Source: an uncultured Clostridia bacterium
GTDB taxonomy: Bacteria > Bacillota > Clostridia > Oscillospirales > Acutalibacteraceae
Assembly (NCBI GenBank): GCA_937888485.1
Contig: CALAQQ010000268.1
Coordinates: 1 to 17,848, forward strand
Direction: 5' to 3'
DNA: 17,848 nt
The notes below the pieces were generated by a model. That model was not told where the DNA came from and did no database searches. It saw only the letters and a program-made list of their open reading frames with translations. The translations under genes were made by a program, and so were the position numbers. Below are positions 1 through 7,777 of this stretch, piece after piece. Every line of letters begins with the position of its first letter. Within the stretch, counting starts at the first letter, position 1.

Positions 1-357
1 TTCTTTTTTTAACTCTATAGAATCAGAATTATAGTTTTTATGAATTTCCTTATCCGCTTCTGGATTATATTCTTCGTAGTCAATGGCATTGGTAATACCA
101 ACTAATTTACCTTGTTTTGCTTTTTGTCTTGCTTGTGGTTCATTATTAAAACAGTTATCTTTGCCGAAATGATAACCGCATATCATTTGGACTGCCGCAA
201 CTGTTCCGCACAAACAACCGCTTGACATTCCGCCCGAGAAAGATGTTGCAGCCGGTAAAAACTCTTTTGGACAAAGTCCGTCTTCGATTGCAGCTTTTAT
301 TATACCTTCAGAACAGGAATAACCATTTTTAAAATATTCAACAGCTCTGTTTTTCAT
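1..357 (-). CDS. C_GCAxxG_C_C-type cysteine protein, partial (C-terminus beyond window)
   Basis: The frame reads from an ATG at 357 down to base 1 without a stop, giving 119 residues; the C-terminus lies outside the window. The product looks like the C_GCAxxG_C_C family of small putative redox or metal-binding proteins. Visible landmarks are GYSCSEG (Cys15), a glycine-rich stretch FSGGMSSGCLCGTVAA (Cys48, Cys50), then Cys60 and Cys69. The canonical CGAxxG is degenerate here (CGTVAA). A GAGGAG ribosome binding site lies just upstream of the ATG. The start overlaps the end of the PH-domain fragment by 20 bases, so the two are probably translationally coupled. The biochemical role of the family is not established; the family call is from motif spacing only. 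Confidence 0.72.
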   Translation of the reverse strand, partial: MKNRAVEYFKNGYSCSEGIIKAAIEDGLCPKEFLPAATSFSGGMSSGCLCGTVAAVQMICGYHFGKDNCFNNEPQARQKAKQGKLVGITNAIDYEEYNPEADKEIHKNYNSDSIELKKE

Positions 358-531
358 TTACAATCTCCTCTGTATTATTATCTTCTTCTAGTGTTTCATT
401 AATAAACTGCTGAGGATTTTCTATGATATATTGAAAATCTTCAGGAGTTTTTACATATCTGTAATCAAAACTGTCTGAATTGATACAAAAAGATATTGTT
501 CCGTAGTCAAACAACCTGCCAAATGTTGTTT
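338..531 (-). pseudogene. C-terminal fragment of a bacterial PH-domain (bPH) protein
   Basis: The frame around QTTFGRLFDYGTI, continuing to FDYRYVKTPEDFQ, matches the C-terminal half of bacterial PH-domain proteins, whose usual form is a GxLxDYGTI strand pair followed by a helix. Only about 65 residues remain and the first half of the domain is missing. In-frame sequence further upstream belongs to the hsdR remnant in a different frame, so an ATG at 544 is accidental. The acidic tail (about residues 53-62) ends in a stop at 338-340 and overlaps the next gene. PH proteins of this type are usually small membrane-associated or cytoplasmic proteins of unknown function. The fragment is either truncated by recombination or the far side of an assembly joint. 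Confidence 0.55.
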
Positions 532-926
532 GATGGATGTTCAAAGTCTATAAATGACAAATCAAATGACTGTTTTACAGGTACATCCTTGTCGAGAACA
601 ACATTTTCCTCAAGACTAATTCCAAGAGTCAAAAGATTGTATATTTCCTTACTAGCAAGAGATAATCCTTGCAAAAGTGAGGCATCAAGTGCATTTATAG
701 CACGTTGAATAGAGTCCCCTGAAAAAAGGAACTCATAACCCTTGTATTTATAAGTTTGTTTGCTCAAAAAACGAATTAGCTCATCAGTAAAAATCACCTT
801 TGAAAGGCTTCCTCTCTTTTGCTCTGCTTCGCTTCTTGAAACATATGTATATCCCATTTTTTGCAAGAAAGAAATCAATCTATCTTGGCATTCGGGTCTT
901 TCATTAAACATTTTATGATTTGGCAT
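507..926 (-). pseudogene. hsdR: Type I restriction enzyme R subunit (HsdR), N-terminal remnant
   Basis: HsdR is the ATP-dependent translocase and nuclease subunit of type I restriction systems, normally around 1000 residues. This frame gives 139 residues resembling the HsdR N-terminus: a helical start, then IQRAINALDASLLQGLSLAS, then FDLSFIDFEHPSNNIWQV, which matches the family's D-F-x-x-P-x-N-x-F/W-x-V segment. It stops two codons later at 507-509, before the PD-(D/E)xK nuclease residues and all helicase motifs, so it cannot be active. The ATG at 926 is chosen because GGAGG lies 5 bases upstream; the ATG at 938 sits over that ribosome binding site. No hsdM or hsdS is visible. The 3' portion is replaced, out of frame, by a PH-domain fragment. 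Confidence 0.75.
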
Positions 927-954
927 TTTTGCCTCCATTAATATTTACTTTTGT

Positions 955-983
955 ATTTTATCATAAAACGCTTTAAATATCAA
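955..983 (-). promoter_or_regulatory. Sigma-A-type promoter for the hsdR remnant
   Basis: On the minus strand TTGATA (978-983) and TAAAAT (955-960) are separated by exactly 17 bases. The site lies 29 bases upstream of the ATG at 926. It stands back to back with the plus-strand promoter at 990-1018. Confidence 0.6.
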
Positions 984-989
984 TAGTAT

Positions 990-1018
990 TTGACATTCTT
1001 CTTATAACATTGTAAAAT
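990..1018 (+). promoter_or_regulatory. Sigma-A-type promoter for the flavoprotein operon
   Basis: A perfect TTGACA (990-995) and TAAAAT (1013-1018) are spaced by 17 bases, 35 bases upstream of the start at 1053. Only six bases separate its -35 box from the -35 box of the divergent promoter. Confidence 0.7.
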
Positions 1019-1052
1019 ATATAGTCAGAAATTATTTAAAGGGGGTTATGAA

Positions 1053-2267
1053 ATGAAAAGCTACGATGTGATAGTTATCGGCGGGTGCTCGGCAGGAATA
1101 GTTGCGGCAATAAATGCAAAACGCAGAAATCCCGATATAAAAATTGCAATTCTTGAAAAGCTTCCCAGAATCGGGAAAAAACTTCTTGCAACGGGCAACG
1201 GTAAATGCAATCTTACGAACGAAACCGCCGCGATGCATGACTATGTCGGAAAAGAATTTATTTCGTACGCTTTTGAGAAATACAGCCCCCAAAAAATAAA
1301 AGAATTTTTTGTATCTCTCGGTTTGCTTTGTTATACCGATTCATGCGGCAGGGTTTATCCCGAAAGCAACACGGCATCTTCCGTTGTTGATGCTCTCCGT
1401 TTTGAACTTGAAAGACTGAAAATTGATATTTACTGCGATACTGCGGTTACCGATATAAAACACAAAAAAGATTTTGTCATTAATGGGGAATATGTCTGTA
1501 AGAAACTGATAATTGCCGCAGGCGGGAAATCTTCTCCGTCACAAGGCTCTGACGGAAGCGGATATGCCCTTGCAAAATCACTCGGTCACAGTATAACCAA
1601 GCTTTTTCCGGCTCTTGTTCCCTTATGTGCTTCTCCCGAAATAACGAAGCCTATGAAGGGTGTAAGAGTCAGAAATGTTACGCTTACCTTGAAAGGTGAT
1701 AAGAAAATCGCACAGACAAGCGGAGAAATTCTTTTTACCGATTACGGACTTTCCGGAATTGCGGCAATGGAGCTTGCATCGGATGCTCAGAAATATATCG
1801 ATTCAGTAAAGCGAAATCCCTTTACAAATGTGGATTTTATGCCTGATATGAGCTATGATGAATTGGTTGATTATCTTTTAAACCTTAATAAAATCAAGGG
1901 GTTTACCAATATTGACAATCTTTTGACTGGATTCTTACCAAAAGCAGTAGGAATTGCGATTTGTAAAGCCTGTAAGCTTTACAAATCCGACAAGCTGATT
2001 TCAGAACTTGATGTAAAGGATATCCGTAAAATTGCTGAAAAAACCAAAAATTTCCCGCTTGAGGTTACAGGTGCGAAGGATTTCAAGGATTCGCAGGTAA
2101 CGAGCGGAGGAATAAAAACAAGTGAAATTGACTGTAAAACAATGAAATCCAGAATTTGCAGAAATCTTTATTTTGCAGGCGAAATAATCGATGTCGACGG
2201 TGGTTGCGGAGGTTTCAATCTCCAGTGGGCGTGGTCATCGGGTATGCTTGCAGGTGAACTTAACTAA
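1053..2267 (+). CDS. HI0933/BaiN-like FAD-dependent oxidoreductase (YhiN family)
   Basis: This is a 404-residue flavoprotein of the HI0933/YhiN family, which also contains BaiN; members are cytoplasmic FAD-binding oxidoreductases, mostly of unknown substrate. The N-terminus carries the Rossmann strand DVIVIGGCSAG (residues 5-15) and the family signature GKKLLATGNGKCNLTN (41-56). The C-terminus has the second FAD contact YFAGEIIDVDGGCGGFNLQ (about 373-391). Length is normal for the family. The central Gly of the GxGxxG dinucleotide motif is Cys12. GGGGG at 1040-1044 sits 8 bases before the ATG, supporting this start. It is the first gene of an operon, with the next start 12 bases after its stop. 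Substrate cannot be read from sequence. Confidence 0.9.
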   Translation: MKSYDVIVIGGCSAGIVAAINAKRRNPDIKIAILEKLPRIGKKLLATGNGKCNLTNETAAMHDYVGKEFISYAFEKYSPQKIKEFFVSLGLLCYTDSCGRVYPESNTASSVVDALRFELERLKIDIYCDTAVTDIKHKKDFVINGEYVCKKLIIAAGGKSSPSQGSDGSGYALAKSLGHSITKLFPALVPLCASPEITKPMKGVRVRNVTLTLKGDKKIAQTSGEILFTDYGLSGIAAMELASDAQKYIDSVKRNPFTNVDFMPDMSYDELVDYLLNLNKIKGFTNIDNLLTGFLPKAVGIAICKACKLYKSDKLISELDVKDIRKIAEKTKNFPLEVTGAKDFKDSQVTSGGIKTSEIDCKTMKSRICRNLYFAGEIIDVDGGCGGFNLQWAWSSGMLAGELN

Positions 2268-2279
2268 AGAGGAATTCTT

Positions 2280-3887
2280 ATGATAAAAATAAATGAAATC
2301 AAATTGCCGCTTGACAGCAATGAGTCAGCGCTTCGCACGGCTGCGGCAAAAGCATTAAGATGCAAAGAGGAAAAAATAAAATCCTTGCAGATAACTAAAA
2401 AAGCTGTTGATTGCAGGAAAAAAGATAATATTTTCTTTGTGTATAATGTTGCTGTTGAAATTGATTCGGATGAAAAGTCTGTTGTTGCACACGCTAAAAA
2501 CTCAAAGGTTGAAATCGGTGTTCCGTATAAATATGAAATGCCCGAAATCAGAAGAACAAGCACTCTCAGACCCGTAATTGCAGGCTTCGGACCGGCAGGG
2601 TTTTATGCGGCACTTATTCTTGCAAGGGCAGGATTCAAGCCTCTTGTTATTGAAAGAGGTGCTGATGTTGACACAAGAACGAGTGACGTCAATAAATTCT
2701 GGACAACAAAAAATCTCAATACCGAAAGCAATGTTCAGTTTGGTGAAGGCGGTGCAGGAACCTTTTCTGACGGAAAGCTTACAACAGGTATCAAAGACCC
2801 CCTTTGCAGAAAGGTTGTTGAGGAGCTTGTTGCACATGGCGCACCCGAAGAGATTGCATATTCTTCAACGCCTCATATCGGGACGGACAGACTCGGTGCA
2901 GTAGTCAAATCATTCAGAGAGGAAATTATTTCTCTTGGCGGTGAAGTGCGTTTCGGCTGGAAACTTACAGATTTGATTATTGCAAACGGTGTTATTCAGG
3001 GAATTACCTGCCGTAATCCCGACGGAGAATTTGAGGATATCGAAACAGATACCCTTCTTCTCTGTATCGGACATTCTGCACGTGATACCGTTGAAATGCT
3101 TTATAAAAAAGGAATAAACATTATTCAGAAGCCATTCTCTGTCGGTGTCAGAATTGAACATCCCAGAGAAATGATTGACAAAGCACAGTACGGTTCTTTT
3201 GCCGGTCATCCTGCACTCGGTGCGGCCAATTATAAACTTGCGTGTCATCCCGAACACGGCAGAGGTGCTTACACATTCTGTATGTGCCCAGGCGGAACTG
3301 TTGTTGCGGCGGCTTCGGAAGAAGGTCATGTTGTGGTTAACGGAATGAGCGAGTATGCACGTGACGGCGAAAACTCAAACGCAGCTCTTCTTATCGGAAT
3401 TGAACCCGAACATTTCGGCAGCGACCATCCGCTTGCAGGTATTGAACTTCAGAGAAAAATCGAAAAAACCGCTTTTGAACTCGGCGGAGGTGATTACAGT
3501 GCACCTTGTCAGACTATCGGTGATTTTCTTAACAACACTCCGTCAATGAAACTTTCTTATGTAAAACCGACCTGTGCAACAGGTGTAACTCCCGGCGATA
3601 TCCGGAAGGTTCTGCCGCAAAAAGTGACGGATATCATGGCTCAGGCTATTGTGAAAATGGACAAGAGCCTTAACGGTTTTGCTCTTCCCGACGGTGTTCT
3701 TACAGCTCCCGAAACCCGTTCATCCGCACCCGTGAGAATTTTGCGCGATGACCTTTATCAGTCGAATATCAGAGGTCTTTATCCCTGCGGTGAAGGTGCG
3801 GGATATGCGGGCGGAATTGTTTCTGCGGCGGTTGACGGAATCAGATGTGCACATGCCGTTCTGATTGATGAAAGCGATGAGTGGTGA
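2280..3887 (+). CDS. COG2509-type FAD-dependent dehydrogenase
   Basis: This 535-residue protein belongs to the COG2509 group of uncharacterised FAD-dependent dehydrogenases. The first ~90 residues form the small extra domain typical of the group. The Rossmann fold follows, with GFGPAG (102-107), its acidic partner ERG (125-127), and the strongly conserved FGEGGAGTFSDGKL (154-167). The C-terminus has the second FAD motif YPCGEGAGYAGGIVSA (about 506-521). AAAGAGG at 2266-2272 is 7 bases upstream of the ATG and overlaps the stop of the preceding flavoprotein gene, so the two are co-translated. The family has no agreed reaction. It is full length with no disrupted motif. Confidence 0.9.
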   Translation: MIKINEIKLPLDSNESALRTAAAKALRCKEEKIKSLQITKKAVDCRKKDNIFFVYNVAVEIDSDEKSVVAHAKNSKVEIGVPYKYEMPEIRRTSTLRPVIAGFGPAGFYAALILARAGFKPLVIERGADVDTRTSDVNKFWTTKNLNTESNVQFGEGGAGTFSDGKLTTGIKDPLCRKVVEELVAHGAPEEIAYSSTPHIGTDRLGAVVKSFREEIISLGGEVRFGWKLTDLIIANGVIQGITCRNPDGEFEDIETDTLLLCIGHSARDTVEMLYKKGINIIQKPFSVGVRIEHPREMIDKAQYGSFAGHPALGAANYKLACHPEHGRGAYTFCMCPGGTVVAAASEEGHVVVNGMSEYARDGENSNAALLIGIEPEHFGSDHPLAGIELQRKIEKTAFELGGGDYSAPCQTIGDFLNNTPSMKLSYVKPTCATGVTPGDIRKVLPQKVTDIMAQAIVKMDKSLNGFALPDGVLTAPETRSSAPVRILRDDLYQSNIRGLYPCGEGAGYAGGIVSAAVDGIRCAHAVLIDESDEW

Positions 3888-3891
3888 GAAT

Positions 3892-4287
3892 ATGGAAACA
3901 AGACTTGAAAAACTTACCGATGAACAGCTTGCAAAACGAATGTCAAAATATATTGCAACTTTGCAAAGCATAACAGTAAGGGCGGAATACTATTCCATGG
4001 GACAATGTCCCGAAAAAGAACGGAAAGAGCTTAATGCCGACTATGTTAAGGTGAGGGACAGTATTCGTGAAGATTTGAACTATCTCAACTATAACAAGGA
4101 TAAAAAAGGCAGCAAGCTTTTGTGGGATAAATATTATCCCTCGGTAAATGAGGCGGCGGCATGGGGACTTTATGCAGACCCCGAAGGTGAATTTGATGAC
4201 GGTTATTTCAAAAGTGTAGCCGTTGCAGAAGATAAACTGACAAAGTATTATTCTTATGACTACTGGAGAATAATAGCGGAGGAATAA
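3892..4287 (+). CDS. Hypothetical protein, third gene of the flavoprotein operon
   Basis: This small protein of about 131 residues is highly charged and rich in Lys, Glu and Tyr; I do not recognise a family. The sequence looks mostly helical, starting METRLEKLTDEQLAKRM, with no signal peptide, membrane segment or cysteine cluster (a single Cys, in MGQCPEKE). Its second half is acidic and aromatic (YYPSVNEAAAWGLYADPEGE). In-frame ATGs also exist at 3865, 3868 and 3877, inside the end of the upstream gene. The ATG at 3892 is preferred because GGTGAG precedes it closely and the protein begins sensibly there. It follows the COG2509 gene directly and is closed by a strong terminator, so it is the operon's last gene. 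Confidence 0.7.
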   Translation: METRLEKLTDEQLAKRMSKYIATLQSITVRAEYYSMGQCPEKERKELNADYVKVRDSIREDLNYLNYNKDKKGSKLLWDKYYPSVNEAAAWGLYADPEGEFDDGYFKSVAVAEDKLTKYYSYDYWRIIAEE

Positions 4288-4318
4288 AGACAAGGCGCAT
4301 TTGTGCCTTGTCTTTTTG
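4286..4318 (+). terminator. Rho-independent terminator of the flavoprotein operon
   Basis: AAAGACAAGGC (4286-4296) pairs perfectly with GCCTTGTCTTT (4305-4315) around an 8-base loop and is followed by more T residues. The stem begins in the stop codon of the preceding gene. Confidence 0.88.
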
Positions 4319-4346
4319 CATATATTGGATGAAAAGTTCATATAAT
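4318..4346 (+). promoter_or_regulatory. Sigma-E-like sporulation promoter
   Basis: GCATATA (4318-4324) and CATATAAT (4339-4346) are separated by 14 bases. The B. subtilis sigma-E consensus is roughly KMATATT, 14 bases, CATAYAHT. The -35 box matches 6 of 7 positions and the -10 box matches fully. A sigma-A reading is weaker: TATAAT at 4341-4346 has only TTGCAT at 19 bases as a -35. The site starts right after the terminator and lies 28 bases before the M23 gene. In B. subtilis the spoIVF operon is sigma-E dependent, which fits. Confidence 0.6.
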
Positions 4347-4374
4347 TAACCAAAACTTTTTCGGGGGAATTATA

Positions 4375-5265
4375 ATGGACTACGATTTTCAGATGCCGCA
4401 AAGGGAAGAGCGTGATGAATACAGAAACAGATTCAGATTTACCGATGAGGATGCACAGCCTCGCAGGAAAACAAAAGAAAAAACAAAAACCGATTACCTG
4501 ATAAGGCTCATTCTTATTCAGAGTTTTCTGAGTTTTCTTATTGTTTCGGCAGTTTTTGCCGCATCAAAAATTGCGCCGAATTTTTTTGCTGAAATGAAAG
4601 ATGATTACGGACGGATTATGCAGAAGGATATGTCGGCAGGAGATATAGCAGATCAGCTCAAAGAAGCTGCTGAATTTGTGTTTAAACCCATAAATGCCAA
4701 AACAGAAACTGTGATGTCTGACAGCGTTCTGACAACTTACGAAGTAACAAGTGATGAAACAGGAGAAAAAATTGCGGTCGGTGAAATCGTTGATGGCTCG
4801 GGCGGCAGTGATATCGAATCGGCAAAGGGAACTTCATTCGCAGAATATTTTGTGAATGCAAATCCTGTTATTCCTGTTCAAGGCGCAAGAATAACCTCGC
4901 GTTTCGGATACCGAACTCACCCCATAACAGGCAAAAAAGGTTTTCATACAGGTCTTGACCTTGCAGCGGCAGAGGGTACGCCGATTTCGGCTGTCTATTA
5001 CGGCAAGGTGACCAAAACGGGTGAGGATGATTCATGGGGCAAATATGTTCTTGTTGAACATTCTGACGGCTTTGAAACATTCTATTGCCATCTTTCAGAA
5101 ATATATGCGGAAAAGGGTGCTGTTATAAGGCAGGGAGAAACTGTCGGACTTGTGGGGTCGACGGGAATGTCAACCGGACCGCATCTCCACTTTGAGGTCA
5201 GAATAAATAATGTAAGAGTAGACCCGGAAATGCTTATTTACCCCGATAACCGCCATGAAGCTTGA
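4375..5265 (+). CDS. Membrane-anchored M23 peptidase, SpoIVFA-like
   Basis: This 296-residue protein has a charged cytoplasmic N-terminus (1-40), one membrane segment (about 42-63), a linker, and a C-terminal M23/LytM domain (about 168-290). The zinc motif HTGLD (His191, Asp195), His239 and HLHFEV (His270, His272) are all present, so the domain looks catalytically competent. Its position directly before an M50 protease, with an 11-base overlap, matches spoIVFA-spoIVFB. SpoIVFA holds the sigma-K-processing protease in the forespore outer membrane. The upstream sigma-E-like promoter agrees with that role. GGGGGA at 4363-4368 lies 6 bases before the ATG. A general cell-wall endopeptidase remains possible. 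Confidence 0.85.
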   Translation: MDYDFQMPQREERDEYRNRFRFTDEDAQPRRKTKEKTKTDYLIRLILIQSFLSFLIVSAVFAASKIAPNFFAEMKDDYGRIMQKDMSAGDIADQLKEAAEFVFKPINAKTETVMSDSVLTTYEVTSDETGEKIAVGEIVDGSGGSDIESAKGTSFAEYFVNANPVIPVQGARITSRFGYRTHPITGKKGFHTGLDLAAAEGTPISAVYYGKVTKTGEDDSWGKYVLVEHSDGFETFYCHLSEIYAEKGAVIRQGETVGLVGSTGMSTGPHLHFEVRINNVRVDPEMLIYPDNRHEA

Positions 5266-5866
5266 TTTCGGTGAAACCTCGTTTATAATAAATGTGTCCT
5301 TTGCAATTGCAGTGACTCTGACTTTAATTATTGATGAAAGCGGAGTCGGTGCAATCGCACTTCTTTGCTGTATCATTCATGAAGCGGGGCACATAATATG
5401 CCTGCTCATTCTCGGCGAAAAACCGAAGAAAATCGAACTTTCTTTTTACGGGATAAAACTTGAACGCTATCCGATGTCGGGACAAAATACGGCAGGTGAG
5501 TTAGCGGTTTATATTTCCGGACCTTCGGCAAATTTTATTTTTTCTGCATCGGTGTTTCTTTTGAGCAATACTTTCAGCTCTTTACGTGAAGCGGCAATAA
5601 TCAGTCTTTGTGTCGGCATTTTTAATCTTATACCTTGCAAACCTCTTGACGGAGGAAATATTCTGTATGCAATTCTTTGCAGAAATACAAAACAGAAAAA
5701 CGCTGAGAATATTTGCTTTTTTGTGTCTGTTTTTATTCTTGTACCGCTCGTTGTTTCCGGAGTATATTTTTTGAAGATAAACAGAAACATAACACTTCTT
5801 GCCGTTGCGGCTTATATTGCAATGACCTGTTTTTCTGAATACAAATCAAAAACCGCCCTTGAATAA
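5255..5866 (+). CDS. spoIVFB: M50 site-2 protease, SpoIVFB-like
   Basis: This 203-residue polytopic membrane protein carries the M50 zinc site HEAGH (His42, Glu43, His46) inside the first hydrophobic region. It also has the third-ligand motif CKPLDGGNILYA (Asp132) and the conserved SGPSANF segment (88-94). Several hydrophobic stretches are visible (about 10-27, 32-53, 95-108, 113-127, 152-172, 180-195). SpoIVFB cleaves pro-sigma-K in the mother cell. The B. subtilis protein is about 290 residues with a C-terminal CBS domain, which is absent here. The start lies inside the end of the M23 gene without its own strong ribosome binding site, implying translational coupling. The protease family is certain; the SpoIVFB role is inferred from context. 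Confidence 0.8.
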   Translation: MKLDFGETSFIINVSFAIAVTLTLIIDESGVGAIALLCCIIHEAGHIICLLILGEKPKKIELSFYGIKLERYPMSGQNTAGELAVYISGPSANFIFSASVFLLSNTFSSLREAAIISLCVGIFNLIPCKPLDGGNILYAILCRNTKQKNAENICFFVSVFILVPLVVSGVYFLKINRNITLLAVAAYIAMTCFSEYKSKTALE

Positions 5867-5877
5867 CAAGAGCGGTT
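5851..5877 (+). terminator. Weak terminator-like hairpin after the M50 gene
   Basis: AACCGC (5851-5856) pairs with GCGGTT (5872-5877), and CTTG pairs with CAAG inside, with one mismatch between the two stems. The hairpin spans the stop codon. The tract after it is AT-rich but not a clean T-run, so it may only attenuate transcription. Confidence 0.4.
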
Positions 5878-5920
5878 ATGTTATTATATATAAGTTAAAA
5901 TAATTTTCAGGAGAATTTGT

Positions 5921-7777
5921 ATGTATCCGAAAGAACTTGAAAAATTTTTGCTTAGGGTTCAGAAACCCGGAAGATATACGGGCGGTGAGCTTAACAGCAT
6001 TGTAAAAGACAAATCAAAGGTTGATATCCGATATGCGTTCTGTTTCCCCGACACCTATGAAATCGGTATGTCGCATCTCGGAATGAAGATTCTGTATTCT
6101 CTTGTCAATGCAAGGGAGGATGCATGGTGCGAAAGAGTCTTTGCTCCGTGGGTTGATATGGAAGAGGTTATGCGTGAAAACAGTATTCCTCTTTATGCTC
6201 TTGAAAGCGGAGATGCAATCAAGAATTTTGATATTCTCGGTTTTACCATGCAGTATGAACTCAGTTATACCAACGTTCTCAATATGCTTGACCTTGCAGG
6301 TCTGCCCGTAAGGTCAAAGGACAGAACATCACTTACTCCCATTGTTATTGCAGGCGGAACTTGTGTCTGCAATTCCGAACCGATGGCGGAATTTTTTGAT
6401 ATAACTCTGCCCGGTGATGGCGAAGAAGTGACCAATGAGCTTATTGATTTGCTCAAGGAATATAAGGCAAAGGGTGCAACAAAGCAGGAATTTCTTATTG
6501 CCGCCGCACAGATAAAGGGCGTCTATGTCCCCTCGCTTTATGATGTTGAATATAACGAAGATAACACCGTTAAATCCGTAACTCCCACAAACGGTGCACC
6601 TGAAAAAGTTGAAAAAAGAAACGTAGCAAACCTTGATGAAATGTTTTCACCGTCGGAATTTGTAGTGCCGTTTCTTGAGGTTGTTCATGACAGAACAACG
6701 GTTGAAATTTTCCGCGGATGTATAAGAGGATGTCGCTTCTGTCAGGCAGGTTTCCTCAACAGACCCCTCAGGAGCAAATCTCCCGAGGTTGTTGAGGCTC
6801 AGTGCAAGGCAATCTGCGACAGTACGGGTTATGACGAGATTTCTCTTTGTTCACTCAGCACGAGCGATTACAGAGGTCTTGAAACTCTCATCAAGAACAT
6901 GCTCCCGTGGACAATCAATGAAAAGATAAACATTGCTCTTCCTTCTCTCCGTGCGGATAATTTCCCGAAGGAGCTTATGGAAAAACTCAATGCAGTCAGA
7001 AGAAGCGGACTTACTTTTGCACCCGAAGCGGGCACACAGCGTCTTCGTGACGTTATCAATAAAAATATAACCGAAGAAGAAGTTTTGCGTACTGCTGCCC
7101 AGGCATTTTCGGGCGGTTGGACTGCGGTAAAGCTTTATTTTATGATAGGTTTGCCCACTGAAACAGAAGAAGATATCAGAGGAATTGCAAATCTTGCTCA
7201 GGCAGTTGTTGATGAATTCTATAAGAATCCCGATAAGCCCAAGGGCAAGAGTGTAAGTGTCAGCATAAGCCTTGCTTCTCTTGTTCCCAAACCCTTTACT
7301 CCTTTCCAGTGGGAACCTCAGGATAAACCCGATACCCTTATCGAAAAGCAGGATTTCCTTATTAACTGTGTTACAACAAGAAAAGTCAATGTTTCAAGGC
7401 ATGTTCCCTGGACAAGCTTCCTTGAGGGCGTTTTTGCAAGAGGTGACAGACGTCTTGCAGATGTCATCGAAACCGCTTGGCGTAAGGGATGCAAACTTGA
7501 CGGTTGGTCAGAGCATCTTAAAAAAGAAGCCTGGGAAGAAAGCTTTGCTGAAAACGGAATCGACCCGTTCTTCTATACAGCAAGACGCCGTGATTATGAA
7601 GAAATTCTTCCCTGGGAACATATGGATTACGGTGTAACCAAGAAATTTCTTATCAGCGAGAGCAAAAAAGCTCATGAGGGCGTAACAACTGCTTGCTGCC
7701 GTGAAAAATGTGCAGGCTGCGGTGCAAATAAACTCAACGGAGGTGCGTGCGATGAAATCGGTAAGACTGTGGTTTAA
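5921..7777 (+). CDS. TIGR03960-family B12-binding radical SAM protein
   Basis: This 618-residue protein matches the TIGR03960 family of predicted B12-binding radical SAM enzymes, which have no settled reaction. The first ~200 residues are the B12-binding-like domain. The radical SAM cluster site is CIRGCRFC, a CxxxCxxC with Cys267, Cys271 and Cys274, introduced by VEIFRG. LPSLRADNFP and FAPEAGTQRLRDVINK, about 80-105 residues later, are typical of the barrel. The C-terminus is cysteine rich (Cys592, 593, 597, 600 and 610), suggesting a second metal or cluster site. AGGAGA precedes the ATG. Its end overlaps the next gene by 26 bases. A place after spoIVF-like genes and before a TIGR03936 gene is common in clostridia. 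Confidence 0.92.
   Translation: MYPKELEKFLLRVQKPGRYTGGELNSIVKDKSKVDIRYAFCFPDTYEIGMSHLGMKILYSLVNAREDAWCERVFAPWVDMEEVMRENSIPLYALESGDAIKNFDILGFTMQYELSYTNVLNMLDLAGLPVRSKDRTSLTPIVIAGGTCVCNSEPMAEFFDITLPGDGEEVTNELIDLLKEYKAKGATKQEFLIAAAQIKGVYVPSLYDVEYNEDNTVKSVTPTNGAPEKVEKRNVANLDEMFSPSEFVVPFLEVVHDRTTVEIFRGCIRGCRFCQAGFLNRPLRSKSPEVVEAQCKAICDSTGYDEISLCSLSTSDYRGLETLIKNMLPWTINEKINIALPSLRADNFPKELMEKLNAVRRSGLTFAPEAGTQRLRDVINKNITEEEVLRTAAQAFSGGWTAVKLYFMIGLPTETEEDIRGIANLAQAVVDEFYKNPDKPKGKSVSVSISLASLVPKPFTPFQWEPQDKPDTLIEKQDFLINCVTTRKVNVSRHVPWTSFLEGVFARGDRRLADVIETAWRKGCKLDGWSEHLKKEAWEESFAENGIDPFFYTARRRDYEEILPWEHMDYGVTKKFLISESKKAHEGVTTACCREKCAGCGANKLNGGACDEIGKTVV

Noticed and set aside
507..544. A possible novel HsdR-PH fusion protein
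   Set aside because: The two similarity segments are in different frames, and the HsdR frame stops at 507-509, so no single protein is made.
2910..3329. Long antisense open frame inside the COG2509 gene
   Set aside because: No ribosome binding site or recognisable product; it mirrors the codon pattern of the clearly real gene on the plus strand.
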